DNA from: Pelagibacteraceae bacterium
GTDB taxonomy: Bacteria > Pseudomonadota > Alphaproteobacteria > HIMB59
NCBI GenBank assembly: GCA_019651435.1
Contig: BOYI01000004.1
Coordinates: 1-64,000, forward strand
Length of the DNA: 64,000 bases
Direction of reading: 5' to 3'
Shown here: piece after piece, positions 1 to 12,389 of the stretch
How the letters are laid out: the number at the start of each line of letters is the position of its first letter
Position numbering within the stretch: position 1 is the first letter of the stretch
Program-made: the position numbers and the translations under genes
The notes under the pieces: generated by a model
Seen by the model: the letters and a program-made list of their open reading frames with translations, nothing else
Told to the model about the DNA's origin: nothing
The model's database searches: none

Positions 1-1499
1 CTGCCCCCCATGGAGGCTGAAATCAAAAAGGGTTTCCCGCGAATTAAATCGGAGTAGTCTTGCTGGACCTGGGGTCCAGTGCGGGTTGGGGCTCGGCGGG
101 CCCTGACAGCATCGTGATTGCCGGGGAGTATTATCGTGTCCACCCAATCTGGGAGATCCTCCACCATTCTGGCCAACCCCCCGTACTTTTTAGAGGTCCT
201 TTATCTAAAAGATGGTCTTCTTGTCCGGGGTATATCCGTCCCCTTCACCGTCTCCAGTCATCAGGGTAGCGGATATTCTTCGCCGGGGGATTTTCCCCGG
301 AACCATTAAAACCCATTTTTCTGCCACGGGGGGGCGGGGAAAGGGCCCCTGCTGCCCACATGTATGCCCCAAAAGGAATGCCCCCGGAACGGCTGCGTGT
401 GAGCCTGACCGTGTTTTTTCATGGTGTTTTCCCAAACTTGGACGATTATTGGTCGCCCTAAACCCGGGCCACCCCCTTTGAAATATCCGGTTACTCCGAT
501 CACATCGTCACCCAGAAGTCCATCTTTAACGGGGGTGATACCCCTGTACCCCCTGGTTTTTCCCCACTCTGTTTTTGAAAAAGAGTCACATTCTCCGAGC
601 CAGACTAAAACCCCCCAAATGGAAAAATTGTATATCGCCATTCTTTCCAAATCTTTTTAAATTCGAAAACCCCTTATCAGAGTGACCCCTGAGGCTGAGG
701 AGTTTCTTGAACTTTCTCTCTGCCCATGCTTCCGATATTGGGATTGGTTTTTGGGAATCTCCGGTTTCCGTTTCATATCTTTCAATTTTTGGGATAATCT
801 GTCCAAAAACATGACTGCATATCGTTAGTTCCCCTCGGTAAGGGAAGTTGCCGTTATGTGGAAATGAATCTCGATCCCCGGCATAAACATCTCTGGCTTG
901 AAATGGAAAATCTTGGATTGAATGGGCCCGGCCCCAGGGCCTTGGAGGAGGGGCAATATCGTTCTTTTTTGATTGGTTTTTACTCGGCCTGATTCTTTTT
1001 TTGGAGGGGTTTTTGTGTACATCAGGGGGGGTGCGGAGGTTTTTTTTTATCGATTTCAGCACCAGAGGATTCCCCCAAAATTTTGAGACCCGGTTTCCCC
1101 GAACCCATTTCGATGAGTCTCTTTTTCGGCATCGTAAACCAACAATCGTTTTGGAGTTTTAAAGGGCTCTTTCGATAAGAAAAATCCAAATCTGATACTG
1201 ATTAAACCCAATGGTATCGGGGAACGCCTAATGGGGAATTCCCTTCGACTGAGTCGGGGGCTGAATCGGCACCGGATCGGATGGCATAAAAAAGGGGAAG
1301 TTAGAGGGATGCTCATCATGGTATCGGGCGCGATTACGGGACATTGGCATCCAATATTCAGTCCCAATGTGTTTCTGATGCGAAATCAACTGACGAGGGT
1401 TTGGCCCCGCTTGCCCCCCGGGGGGCCCCGCCAGTGCGCCATCCCACTCATCCCCATTCTGGTCAGCCTTTTCCTCATTCTTTGACGCTCTTCGGCCCT

Positions 1500-2030
1500 G
1501 CGCCTCCCATCATCGATCATCGCTATGGTCTAGAATCTCCGGGGGCCATGCGCAAAGCAAATTTAACGAATGAACGCTTATTCTCAATTCGGTCGTTGGT
1601 TTCCAAAAACATTCCCCCCGTACGTGTTTTTCTTCCATCTGCAGTCGTGACTGCGACATAAACCCCAACCCACTTCCTTTTGACTCTGGTTTCCCAGTCG
1701 GGCCAGCAATCCCTGTTATTGACAAACTGATGTCAGTTTCCAGTGGTGACGCGCACCATGTTTCCATCTGCGGGGCCCTTTGGGAACTGCCCCCCCCTCT
1801 TCATCGAAAAAAGAAAAACGATACATCTACTTTGAGATTTTTGAAAAATTGGAATAGACCACCCCTCCCCGTTTGAACCACTCAGAGCATCCCGGAGATG
1901 TCTGTGAATGTCGAACATATGAGGCCCCCTGTACAGGATTCGGCCACAGAAATGGTCCATTGCCTCTTCTTCAATCGTCTTCCATTCTCGAAGCCAGGCC
2001 TGCGATCTCCTCGACCATGGGTTTCCTACG
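1500..2030 (-). CDS. CinA C-terminal/PncC (nicotinamide-nucleotide amidase)-like protein, frameshifted
   Basis: Minus-strand translation contains AESCTGGL, then (other frames) PGCSEWFKRGGVVYSN and TDISLSITGIAGPTGKPESK..GLGF; these are PncC/CinA motifs in the expected order, split by indels. Confidence 0.7.
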
Positions 2031-2055
2031 ACGTCTCCCCTTTATTTGCATTGAT

Positions 2056-2127
2056 GGGGTCCGGCAGGAATTGAACCTGCGATCTTCGCTTTGTAAGAGC
2101 GACGTCATAACCCTAGACCACGGACCC
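2056..2127 (-). tRNA. tRNA-Val (anticodon UAC), archaeal-type D-arm, no encoded CCA
   Basis: Minus strand GGGTCCGTGGTCTAGGGTTATGACGTCGCTCTTACAAAGCGAAGATCGCAGGTTCAATTCCTGCCGGACCCC; acceptor, anticodon (TAC) and T arms pair; GTGGTCTAG(x)GGTTATGAC is typical of archaeal tRNA-Val; one base may be missing from the D-loop. Confidence 0.85.
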
Positions 2128-2364
2128 TGTCCATCCGCTGTGCGTATATGGCTTGAACAACACGGTTGTTTGCGGGGTTCAAGCGGGACCTCTGTGTCCG
2201 AGACACGTGTTGACGAAGGAGGTAACACGACTCGGGGAAAAGGATGTTCGTAAAAGAAAAGGGAAAGAGGCGGTTAGAAAGCTCTTCGAAGACGGGCGAC
2301 CAGCCGCAATGCCTCATTTTCTTCCTTTTCTTGAGATGACGACGAATGGTTCGTCAAGCGGTGA

Positions 2365-3010
2365 TTGCAGTTGAACGCTGGTAGACGGCAAGGACCCCGG
2401 AATTGCGGAGTCAGGCTTCGAGTGGGAACAACGATCGACGTTTTCCTCGCAGCGAGAATTGCATCGCGAACGTCATCTCCCGAGGGTGTGCTGAGGGATT
2501 TATGCGAAGACAGTGATGCGAAAATCAGGCTGGCTGCGTGGTTAGTCTGATTCGTATGACCCGAAAGCGGCTCAGAGGGCCTGAAAAATGTAGATCGTGC
2601 AGTGAGGAAGTTGTCAGCTCAGCGCTATTGATTCAGGAAAAGTCAGTGAGGAAGACATACGAGCCATAGCATCAGACTCCTCATCCGCAGTTCGTAGGAC
2701 ACTCAGCAATAGCATGTCAGATGACCGGGGAGAAGGCCTCTACCGGACTGCCAGAGGATCTCCTCGAGGAGGTGACTGGTGTGTCGGACGCGTTAAGAAA
2801 TATCCGTCTCTGCGTCTTCTGCACTAGAAAGACCCCGGATACAGGATCTCGAGATCCGTGCCCGAGGTTGTTACGATACTGACTGCAGGATTCGAGAAAG
2901 TTCCTGGATGGAAGACCCGGATGTTGTGGATTCAGTTGTGAAAATTGTCTCTGACCCACTTCTGAAGAATTCTTCGAAGAGGGGGGGGATATGTTGAAGC
3001 CGCTTGTATT
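2365..3010 (+). CDS. HEAT/leucine-rich-variant-like repeat protein, frameshifted fragments
   Basis: Fragments such as LRDLCEDSDAKIRLAAWLV, EEDIRAIASDSSSAVRRTLSNSM, LEDPDVVDSVVKIVSDPLL across plus frames. Confidence 0.4.
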
Positions 3011-3689
3011 AAAGGGAATCATGGATGAAAATAGATCGAAACAACCCGCTCCAGATTGGTTCTTGATAGAATCGGTAGGAGTCCTTCTTCCGACTTTTTG
3101 AGATGCTTGATTCTATAGACGCCCGTCAGGGAGAGCTTGGATGGCGATATCCCCTTGTTTGAAGCCGGGATCGATGGCAGGAAGTAGAAGTCTCAAAAGG
3201 GGACCGATAGGCGAGGTCTCCGATAACAGGTGTCTACTTGTCTTCGGAGGGATGCTCCCGAAGACGTGTTCCAGGACATCCGCCTTGATATTCCCGATGA
3301 TGCTCCCAGCCAGGTAATGATGGTATCGAGTCGTCCAGATGTAGTCAACGACCCAACAAGGGAACAGCAGGCCCATTCCGTATCTCATAGCGATGTTTCC
3401 CATCGAGTATGGTCCGTTTTCTCTATCAAAGTAAGGGCTTTGTGTATGCATTCCAGGGATGGTCATACGTTCAAGGTCCCCTTTTTAATGAATGCTCATG
3501 CGGCCTAAAAATCTCAAGGGGTACGGTTTGGGACCTGCAACCCGAAGTATAGGCCCCCTCGTTCCCCCGCTAAACGGCACATAAAACCAGGCCGTTTTGC
3601 CAAATTATGAGAGAGCCTGGGCCCCGCTGAGCGATTTAAAAAGTACCGGGTTAAAAAATTTGGGTTTGAAGGAGGGCTTGGATGTAGGC

Positions 3690-5130
3690 GGGTGGATAAG
3701 GGCGGGTTGATCGGAAGGAAGGGAGCTAGATATCGCAAAGATTTCCCCCGAGGATTTGTCAAAATTTTCCCCAAAATTTGTTAACTCACGGAGCAAATAT
3801 GGGGCAAATAGTAGGGTTCCCGGATCGATTTGAATGGAGGTAACCACCCCAAGGACTGAATCCCATAAACGATGGTCGACCCCTGATGTCGTTAATTTCG
3901 GGGCCGATCGGAAGACATCTAGACGTGATTTACTGTGAATGCTATGGCCGTATCTTATCCAGATGGTGAGTTTATCGATCCCTTCGGAGGTCTTTCTGAT
4001 GCGGCTCTAAGATAATTGGGCCTTTGGGTCCGCTTCTGAGCGTTTCTCAGAAGATGGTTTGAGAATACTCAGAGCGTATCGATTTGTTGCCGTTTCAGAG
4101 GGTGGGGGAGATTGAAGAAGAGACGGAGGCGTGAGTCTGGGCGATAACTTACAGATGTTAGACTCAGTGTCTGCCAAGGGAAGATCGGTACAGAGTTTAG
4201 AAAGATGCTTGAGCTGCCAGGATCGGGTCGGTCTATTTCGATAATGGCTGAACAAGGTGCTCTTCAGAAAGATTCTGCCCGGTTCACGCCCTCAGAGGGG
4301 TATTCGCCTACTGGAAAACTAGCAGTTGACTTGGCAGTCATGTTCTCAAATGGGTGTTTCAAGAAAGAACTTTGATGTTGCGATAAAGCAGGAGCCTCAA
4401 GGCGACTAATGCCGAGATTAGTTCTCTCTCGAGCTCCTGATGGGCATAGAGCGGAAACGTCCCTAATCCCGGTGTCGAAGAGGTCAGAAGATTTCATGCT
4501 GCAATTAGTCCGCCTCAGAGAAGACGTGCTGGATTATCTGGAAGTAATTGGACATAGTAGACGTCAGTATGTCGATGCCGTAAAACAGCCGGATAACAGA
4601 GGAATCATGCCCCGCGCCCGTATTGACGGACGTATGCTTGCAGCAGAACTCTCCTCCAACAGGGTTTAAACTTGGCAGGCTCAAGAATTTCCTCTACAGA
4701 ATGCAAATTGAGAGGGGGCTATCAGATAGAAGAAGCGAGATACTTGGCTTATTTCGGAAATAGACTGGGAAAACAAGACCCCTCGTCATGGCCAAAGATG
4801 ACTTGGCGGCGATCGAGAGCCCCTCAGCGAGGAATTCGATATATTCCTCGGGGGACAAGAAGTGATGCTATCGTAGTCATGTGGTCTGGCAATCATTAGC
4901 CATCCATGCCCATATGCTTCCGTGTTGACATATCTGGCGAGTCTTCGACTTCGCCATTCAATTTAATACCGCAAGGAAAGGGGCTGTCAAGAGGACCACG
5001 TCATCACTCGTTCTCAATGTGACGAGTATCTTCAGCGGCCAACTCGCCCTCGAAAGAGGATTTCTTCTCGGTCTGTAATTTTTCTGACGGATCTTCGAAG
5101 CCCTCGAGCTCCTGTAAGCTTCATGCGTAA
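3690..5130 (+). CDS. Class II CCA-adding enzyme / poly(A) polymerase family tRNA nucleotidyltransferase, frameshifted
   Basis: Plus frames give LDIAKISPEDLSKFSPKFVNSRSKYGANSRVPGSI, MEVTTPRTES, RRDFTVNAMAVSYPDGEFIDPFGGLSDAAL, ERFSEDGLRILRAYRFVAVS in canonical order. Confidence 0.75.
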
Positions 5131-5142
5131 CTGTGCTTTCAA

Positions 5143-5306
5143 TTTTTGACCATGCTCATCAGTGCCTGTTAGAAAATAAACTTTAAAACCATTAATTTTT
5201 TAAATCTAGCAAAAAAATCAGCAACTATACTAGAGTAAGCATGACCCATATGTGGTTTAGCTGATGGATAATAAATAGGTGTTGTTATATAATAATTATT
5301 TTTCAT
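5143..5306 (-). CDS. metG: Methionyl-tRNA synthetase N-terminus, truncated at the apparent chimeric junction
   Basis: Minus strand [55 protein letters not shown]; MetRS similarity then stops. Confidence 0.85.
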
Positions 5307-5536
5307 TAAAAACTTTATTTTTCAATTCAATTACAAACTATCAAAATCTAAATTATATTTAATTAAATCGTCAAATCTTTTTATAAAATAGAAAATAAGT
5401 CATAATAATTATCTTTATTTTGTTGTTTTGAATTTTATATAAAAAATTTTGAATTAGAAAAAATAAATAATCATTAACAAAAGAATTTCTTTTGTAATTT
5501 TTTTTTATAAAATATTTTCTAATAATAAATTTATAT

Positions 5537-7625
5537 CAGTTTTCGACCTCTATATCTAATTCATTCGTCTCACAATATTCAAAATAATCTAAATAAAATT
5601 TCGGTAAAAAATAATTATTTTTAAAATCACTGTGAAAAATGTCATAATTAGACTGAGTAATATTGTTAGTTATTTTTTTTTTGCTTTCTTTGATCTAGAA
5701 AAATTTTAAATTCGAGGTGCTTTGAAATTTTTTGAAATCTCAAATTAGAGGAGTTAATTAATAATTTTTCATCAAGATGAATATTAGCAGTTAATCCCGA
5801 AGATTTATATATCACCCTAAATGGGATGCGAGTCCAAAACCACTAATAATAAGTCATTTGACTTGGTTTGGTGTTTTTTAACTATCTCTGAAGCATTTTA
5901 TTACTTAATTTCATATTAGATAAAACCTCATTAAAATCTTGATAGTCCAAAAGATTACTATTTTGAAATATGCAGCCAAGAGATACCCAACTCCTAAAGG
6001 TTTTGATAAATAGATTAAATTATTTTCTCTAGCTAAAGTTTTTTTGACTCAAACTCATATATACCGTTCATATTGATTGTAATTATGGCTCGAAAGTTTG
6101 ATAACTGTGACCTGAGATTATTGAGAGGCATTGTCAAATTTGGAAAAATATAATACAACTTCCATAAAGATTTTAAATAAAATATTTCAGTGTTTCCATC
6201 CCCAAATGGTACCCCCTACTGAGATATTTAAAGAGTGAACACTTCCTCCTGCTGCAATAATATCATTTTGTGAGTGTAAATAGCTAATGATACCAAAATC
6301 AAAAGGTCAATAGAATTAAAGAGCTTGATATGATCAACAGTTTGTAAAATTTGATTATTAGAAACTTTACAATACTAGAGTCAGCTAATTCATTATTATT
6401 AGAGCTTTCTGACAAGTAGTCCAATAGTGTTACTTTTAGAGATCTTCGAACCACAGCCTTGACAATACATTTCTTGATTTGAATTTTAAAATTATCTGAA
6501 ATTATTTTTTTTTCATACTTAATTTATTTGGAAAGGAGAATTTTTATAAAAGATTTATCAATCCATTTTTTAGAACCAACACCACTTTACCATGAAATGA
6601 AAAATCAAGTAATTTATTAAAGCTTTGTTAGGATAGGTGCCTATAATAAAAAAGCCAATTTTTTGTGGTCGAAATTTTTTAGTTTTTTACCTGAATTTTT
6701 AAAAATATTTTCTTTTTAATATCTGCCCTTGTCGAACAGCCATCACACCTGATTTGGGCCTTCGAAAGTCTAGAATGTTTGCCACATCACCTGCAGCAAA
6801 TATATTTTCATCAGTAATACTTTGAAGATTTGTTTTTACTCCAATAAATTCATCTATTTTTTCAAGAGAGCTATTTTGTATCCATGCAGGTAATTGTGCC
6901 CCAGTTGAAATTAAGTTTAGATCTGATGGAAAAGTTTCTCCATTTGAAAGCAACAACTCATTTTTTTTTATCTCTATAACATCACTTTCTTTTAAAAAAT
7001 ATTCATGTTTTTTGCTGTTTTTTTAATTCACTAATACTTTTGGTATTTAGGTTTTTCTAAGAGAATATTTTTTTGAAATTATATTTATTAAAACTTTATT
7101 CTTGAAAACGTAGGCGTAAGGCAAAGCTGATTTCAAAACCCTGCCACACCACCACCAATGATATTTATCTTAATATTATTTGTGTTTTTGTAAGCTCATC
7201 TAATGTTTTTAAATTTTTAATTAAATTATTAATAGGTTTTATAAAAATATTTTTGAATTTTCATGAATTTTAATATTATTTCTTTTTGAAATACATCCTG
7301 TGTTAATAGAAAGTAAATCATAATGGATTGAAGGATGATTTTTTTAAATTACCTTTTTCTTTTCAGTTTGGAGTTGGATAACTTCATCATTACAAAAGTT
7401 ACTCCAGCATTAAAGCAAAGTCTCTGAAGGTCAATCATAATCTCATTTTTTTATAAAAATCTTGAATGTATGCTGGTGTCATACCTGAATAAGCAGACTC
7501 TAGAGAGTCATTGACTAATATTACATGGAGTCCCTCATAAAATTCATACATAATTTTCTTAAAACTTGGACATGTGCATGTCCCCACCTAAAAGAACTAA
7601 TTGTTTTTTATAGTAAGTTTGTTGC
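5537..7625 (-). CDS. selD: Pyridine nucleotide-disulfide oxidoreductase fused to selenide, water dikinase (NDH-SelD), heavily frameshifted
   Basis: KKQLVLLGGDMHMSKF, PYSGMTP-like (AYSGMTPAYIQDFY), NIIGGGVAGFEISFALR, ENIFAAGDVANILDFRRPKSGVMAVRQGQIL, then MYCQGCGSKISKSTLLDYL, IIAAGGSVHSLNISVGVPFGDG, MT(D)ISGFGLASHLG. Confidence 0.75.
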
Positions 7626-7639
7626 AAAATTAATTGAAT

Positions 7640-8203
7640 GAACCATTAACTGGATCTATATAATTTATCATCAATACTTTAGCTTTTTTTTAGAAATATT
7701 TTTCAAAGTATGATTTCTATTTGATTGAAAACGAAACGTATCACCCTTTGATAATTTTTTTTTGACTCACCGCATGAAACTTGAATTTGACCATCAATGA
7801 CAGTCAAATTTTCGAAAGTTTTGGACCGTGAGATCTAGAGTCTAATACTCCTTTTGGTTTCATTTCTAAATATACCACTGAAGCCAGTTTACTGTTTCTC
7901 AGCCCCTAAAATATTTAGTTCACACAAACCATCTTTGGAAGTTTTTGGGAGGAGTCTCTTTAAACCCTTCAAATGAGTTAGTTTCTTCTATTTCAATTTT
8001 AAAAAAAAGTCTGATAGGTTTTCATCGAGACCCTCCGCTATTCTGGAGACAGTAGTAACAGTGGGATTAGATAAATCTCTTTCAATCTGAGATAAAATGA
8101 TTTTGATACACCGGATTTAGCTGACAACTCATCTAAGGTCATATTTTCCTTTTCGAAGCAAAGATAATCGATTACCTAGTTTTAGAGCTTTTTATTAGCC
8201 ATT
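7640..8203 (-). CDS. XRE-family HTH transcriptional regulator with C-terminal cupin, frameshifted
   Basis: Minus strand MANKKALKLGNRLSLLRK..., LDELSAKSGVSK, SNPTVTTVSRIAEGLDENLSDFF, then cupin-like ...LTVIDGQIQVSCGE. Confidence 0.6.
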
Positions 8204-8367
8204 AATAGAGGGAAATAATCAATTATTCTTATGAAAAGTGCAATATTTAATGTATTTTTAAATTAATTAAACCTTGAAACCTAAGCATAGATGATTATGT
8301 ATATACAAGATTTAGCATTTAAAGGTTATAGAGTGCAAATTTGGGATAAAATATATAGAGGTACAAA

Positions 8368-8657
8368 ATGAATTTAAACCCTTACAGATCGAGTCTTAGT
8401 CGAAAGAGTCAATTCTGAGATAAGACAAAAGGCGGTATCATTATCCCTGATACGCTCAAGAAAAACCTATGGAAGGTAAAGTCCTTGCTGTAGGGGTGGT
8501 GCTAGAAATGAAAAGGGCCCAAAAATTGTTGCTTTAGATGTAAAAAGGTGACAGAATTTTATTTGGTAAGTGGTCTGGCACTGAAGTTAAAATTGATGGT
8601 AAAGAATTTCTGATTATGAAGGAGTCTGACATCAGGGAATTATTGAAAAGTAATTGA
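8368..8657 (+). CDS. groES: Co-chaperonin GroES (frameshifted)
   Basis: Reconstructed reading [84 protein letters not shown]. Confidence 0.9.
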
Positions 8658-8671
8658 AAGGAAAATTTTAA

Positions 8672-10317
8672 ATGTCAGCAAAATTAATTCAATTTGGCAC
8701 GACGCTAGAGCTAAAATGCTTAAAGGGTTAACATCCTTGCAGATGCTGTCAAAGTTACATTGGGTCCCAAAAAGGGAGAAACGTTAGTTATGATAAATCT
8801 TTTGGTTCTCCAAGAACCACAAAAGATGGTGTTACAGTTGCAAAAGAAATTGAGCTAGCCGATAAATTTGAAAACATGGGGCCCAGATGATCAAAGAAGT
8901 TGCAAACAAAACTAATGACCTGCAGGTGATGGAACTACAACATCAACTGTATTATGCCAAGCCTTGGCACTGGGAAAGGGATGAAAGCTGTTGCAGCTGG
9001 ATTAAACCCATGGATCTTAAAAGAGGATGGAAACGCAGCAGATGCAATCATAAAAAAACTTCATAAGAAAATTTTAAAGCGGGAAATCTGAAAAGAAGTG
9101 CAACAAGTAGGTACTATCGCCTTTTAAGGTGATACAGAAGTTGGTGGAATGATATCAGAAGCATGCAAAAAATAGGTAAAGGGTGTGATACTGTTGAAGA
9201 AGCAAGAGTAGATACAGAATTAGAGTGTTGAAGGAATGATTTTGATCGGGATATTTAAGCCCTTATTTTGTTACTAATGCGATAAAATGAAAGGGTGAAA
9301 TGGATGATTGTTTAATTCCCTTTTTTCATGAGAAAAACTGTCAAGCTTACAGCCAATGCTACCATTATTAGAGTCCGTAGGGACAATCAAATAAGCCTCT
9401 TCTTATTATATCGAAGATGTTGAGGGTGAAGACTTGCACACTCGTAGTTAATAAATTGCGAGGTGGTTTAAAAATTGCTGCGTAAAGCCCTGGTTTTGGT
9501 GATAGAAGAAAAGCAATGTTGGGGGGATATTGCTTTTTTTAACAGGTGGTCAGGTAATCAGTAAAGGACGGGGGAAATTTAAAATTAGAGTCAGTAACAA
9601 TGGAATGTTTGGGAAAAAGCAAAGAGAGTTGTTGTTGAAAAAGAAAACCAACTATCTTTGGTGGTCCGGAAGAAAAAGATTTTGAAAGCACGTTGCGATC
9701 AAATCAAAAAAAGCAAATTGAAGAAACAATTTCCCGACTAGACAGAAAAAAATTGGGGGGAAAGATTTTTGTTTTAAGCTTGGGGGGTTTTGTTGCTGTA
9801 ATTAAAGTGGTGGCGCTTCTGAAGTTGAATTTAAAAAAAAGAAAGACCGTTTTGGAAGATGCATGCAGGGCCAAAAACTGCTGTAGAAGAAGGGATACTT
9901 CCTGGTGGGGCCCGCTCTTTTATTACGCAACTAATTTTCCAAAACCCCTAAAGGTTGAAAATGATGACCAAAAAAGGGGTTGATATAGTAAAAAAAAGCC
10001 CCATCTGCCCTCTTAAGCAAAAAGCACAAAATGCAGGTCATGATGGGCTGTGATTGCAGGGAAAAAACATAGAAAGCAAAAAAAATTCTTATGGTTTTTT
10101 TGCTCAGTCAGGAAAATTCTGTGATTTAGTAAAAGCTGGTATCGTGGATCCAACTAAAGTTGTAAGAACTGCTTTGATTGATGCTGTATCTGTTGCTGCA
10201 TTATTAACTACTACTGAAGCAATGATTACAGATAAGCCAGAAGATAAGTCATCTGCACCGCAATGCCTGATATGGGCGGCATGGGTGGCATGGGTGGCGG
10301 CATGCCAGGCATGATGT
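8672..10317 (+). CDS. groEL: Chaperonin GroEL (many indels)
   Basis: [62 protein letters not shown]...; C-terminal [14 protein letters not shown]. Confidence 0.95.
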
Positions 10318-10340
10318 AATCTAAGAAAATCTAAAAATAA

Positions 10341-10364
10341 AAAGCCGCTTTATGCGGCTTTTTT
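10341..10364 (+). terminator. Rho-independent terminator after groEL
   Basis: AAAGCCGCTTTATGCGGCTTTTTT. Confidence 0.9.
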
Positions 10365-10388
10365 AATCTAATATCCGAACTAAATCTT

Positions 10389-11488
10389 ATGTTAATATTC
10401 GACAATTTTTCACTCAAATTAAGTCTGTTTTTATAAATGGAGTATTTGGTTTAAGTCTTGGTGAGCTCGGTTTCATCTTGGTTGCCTTTATTTTAGCTTT
10501 ACTGTCAGAGGACTTATCGCTAAATTTTATGTAAATAAAGTCAAACTAATTGTATTAAAAACAAGTACCTCTATTGATGATAAATTATTTGACTCTTTAA
10601 TTCCTCCAATAAGACTTTTTACCCATTGTTATCGTTTTTTTAATTATTACTCTTTACTTTGATGTTGACTCAACTTTAGGTCTTTATTTTCAAAAATTAA
10701 TAACACACTCTCTACTATTTTTGTTTTTTTGGCTGATTCACCAAGCTGTAATTCCTTTTCTAATCTTTTCATAAACTAGAAGATATACTATCGAAGGCTT
10801 TAGTCTTATGGATTATAAGATCACTCAAATATTTAATTATTTTTTAGGATCAGTAGCTGTCCTTGAAGTTTGGGTATTAAAATTGGTCCCGTTATAGCTG
10901 GATTAGGTTTATTTGGTGTAGCTGTTGCATTGGGGCTCAAGATTTATTTAAAAATTTAATTTCAGGAATTATGATTTTATTAGAAAAAGATTTCATATTG
11001 AGATGTAATCAATGTTCCTGGACATACGGAAGGTACTGTCGAACATATTGGTTCAGATCTACATTAATCAGAAATTTGACTCAACTCCAATAACAATACC
11101 AAATTATATATTTGCAGAAGCCCCAATCTTAATTATTCGAATAGAACAAATAGAAGGATAAATTGGGTAATAGGTTTAGAGTATAATTCAACTTTAGAAC
11201 AAATTAAAAACTTTACAGAAACAATAAGCGATTACATTAAAAATAGTAATGACTTTTAGGGAAATGATAACTTTAAATCATTTGTAAGATTGGGTAAATT
11301 CAATGATAGTTCTGTTGATATACTTGTATATTGTTTTACTCTACAAATGATTGGGAAGAATTTTTAACATTAAAAGAAAACTTGGCTTTAAAGATTAAAA
11401 AGAAGTGAGAAAATTGGATTAGGATTTGCTTTTCCTAGTCAATCAGTTTACATCGAAAATGTAAAAAAGAGGACATATCTAAAATTTG
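10389..11488 (+). CDS. MscS-family mechanosensitive ion channel (frameshifted)
   Basis: GPVIAGLGLFGVAVALGAQDLFKNLISGIMILLEK.FHIGDVINVPGHTEGTVEHIGFRSTLIRKFDSTPITIPNYIFAEAPILNYSNR. Confidence 0.85.
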
Positions 11489-12346
11489 AAAAATTTATTA
11501 AATATTTCAGACTTAAGCAAAAATGATTTTGACTCTATATTAAATTTAGCAAAATCTATAAAGCCTAATACTGAGGATTGTTTAAAAATAAAATATCGGT
11601 TTAATTTTTGAAAAACTCAACTAAAAACCAGACTTTCTTTTCAGGTTGGAATAAATCAATTAAATGGAAAATATATTGATATCAAGCTTGAAGAGTTAAA
11701 TTTACAAAGAGTTGAGTCTTTTGAAGATACTTTCCAAATTATGTCTTGTTATCTTGATGCTTTAGTATTTAGAACAACTAATCATGAAAATTAAAACTAG
11801 CATCAAAATATTTTAATAAACCAATTATCAAATGCTTTATCTGATATTTCACACCCATGCCAGGCAATTTCTGATATTTATACCTTAAAAGAACATTTTC
11901 AAAAAGAAGATGGTTTCAAGGTTGTTTGGTGTGGAGATTTAAATAATGTTTTATTTAGCTTATTAGAGTCTATGAAATATTTAGTCACATCAAAAATAGA
12001 TATATTTACTAATAAAAAAATTTATGAAAAAAATCATAATAATTTTCCAAAATCAGAAATATTTCTTATCATTTTGAATTTGATGAAAATTTTAAATAGC
12101 AGATTGTGTCATGACTGATGTTTTCAATTCAATGAATGATAAAGATAAAAAAAAGAAGCCAATTTAAAAAAAATTTATGGTTGATCAAGAATTAATGAAA
12201 AAACTTCTACTCTGCAGTTTTTATGCATTGCCTGCCTGCAAAAATAGGTTCAGAAGTTTCAAATGATGTAATAAAGGACCAAAATCCATTGTTTTGAAAC
12301 AAGCAAAGAATAGGATGGTAGCTCAGAAGGAATCATGAAATGGTTA
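11486..12346 (+). CDS. argF: Ornithine carbamoyltransferase (frameshifted, TTG start possible)
   Basis: KNLLNISDLSKNDFDSILNLA, FQVGINQLNGKYIDIKLEELNLQRVESFEDTFQIMSCYLDALVFRTTNHE, ALSDISHPCQAISDIYTL, VMTDVF, QAKNRMVAQK. Confidence 0.85.
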
Positions 12347-12389
12347 AATTATAAGTTTATTTTTATTTTTTTTTTTTATTGGGGTTTTG

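Noticed and set aside
1-5140. Many 60-158 aa ORFs on both strands in the first 5 kb
   Set aside because: They overlap in several frames and are low-complexity; recognisable motifs hop between frames, so most listed ORFs are artefacts of indels in GC-rich sequence.
10260-10316. GGC/ATG-rich repeat as a tandem repeat element
   Set aside because: It encodes the normal GGM-repeat tail of GroEL.
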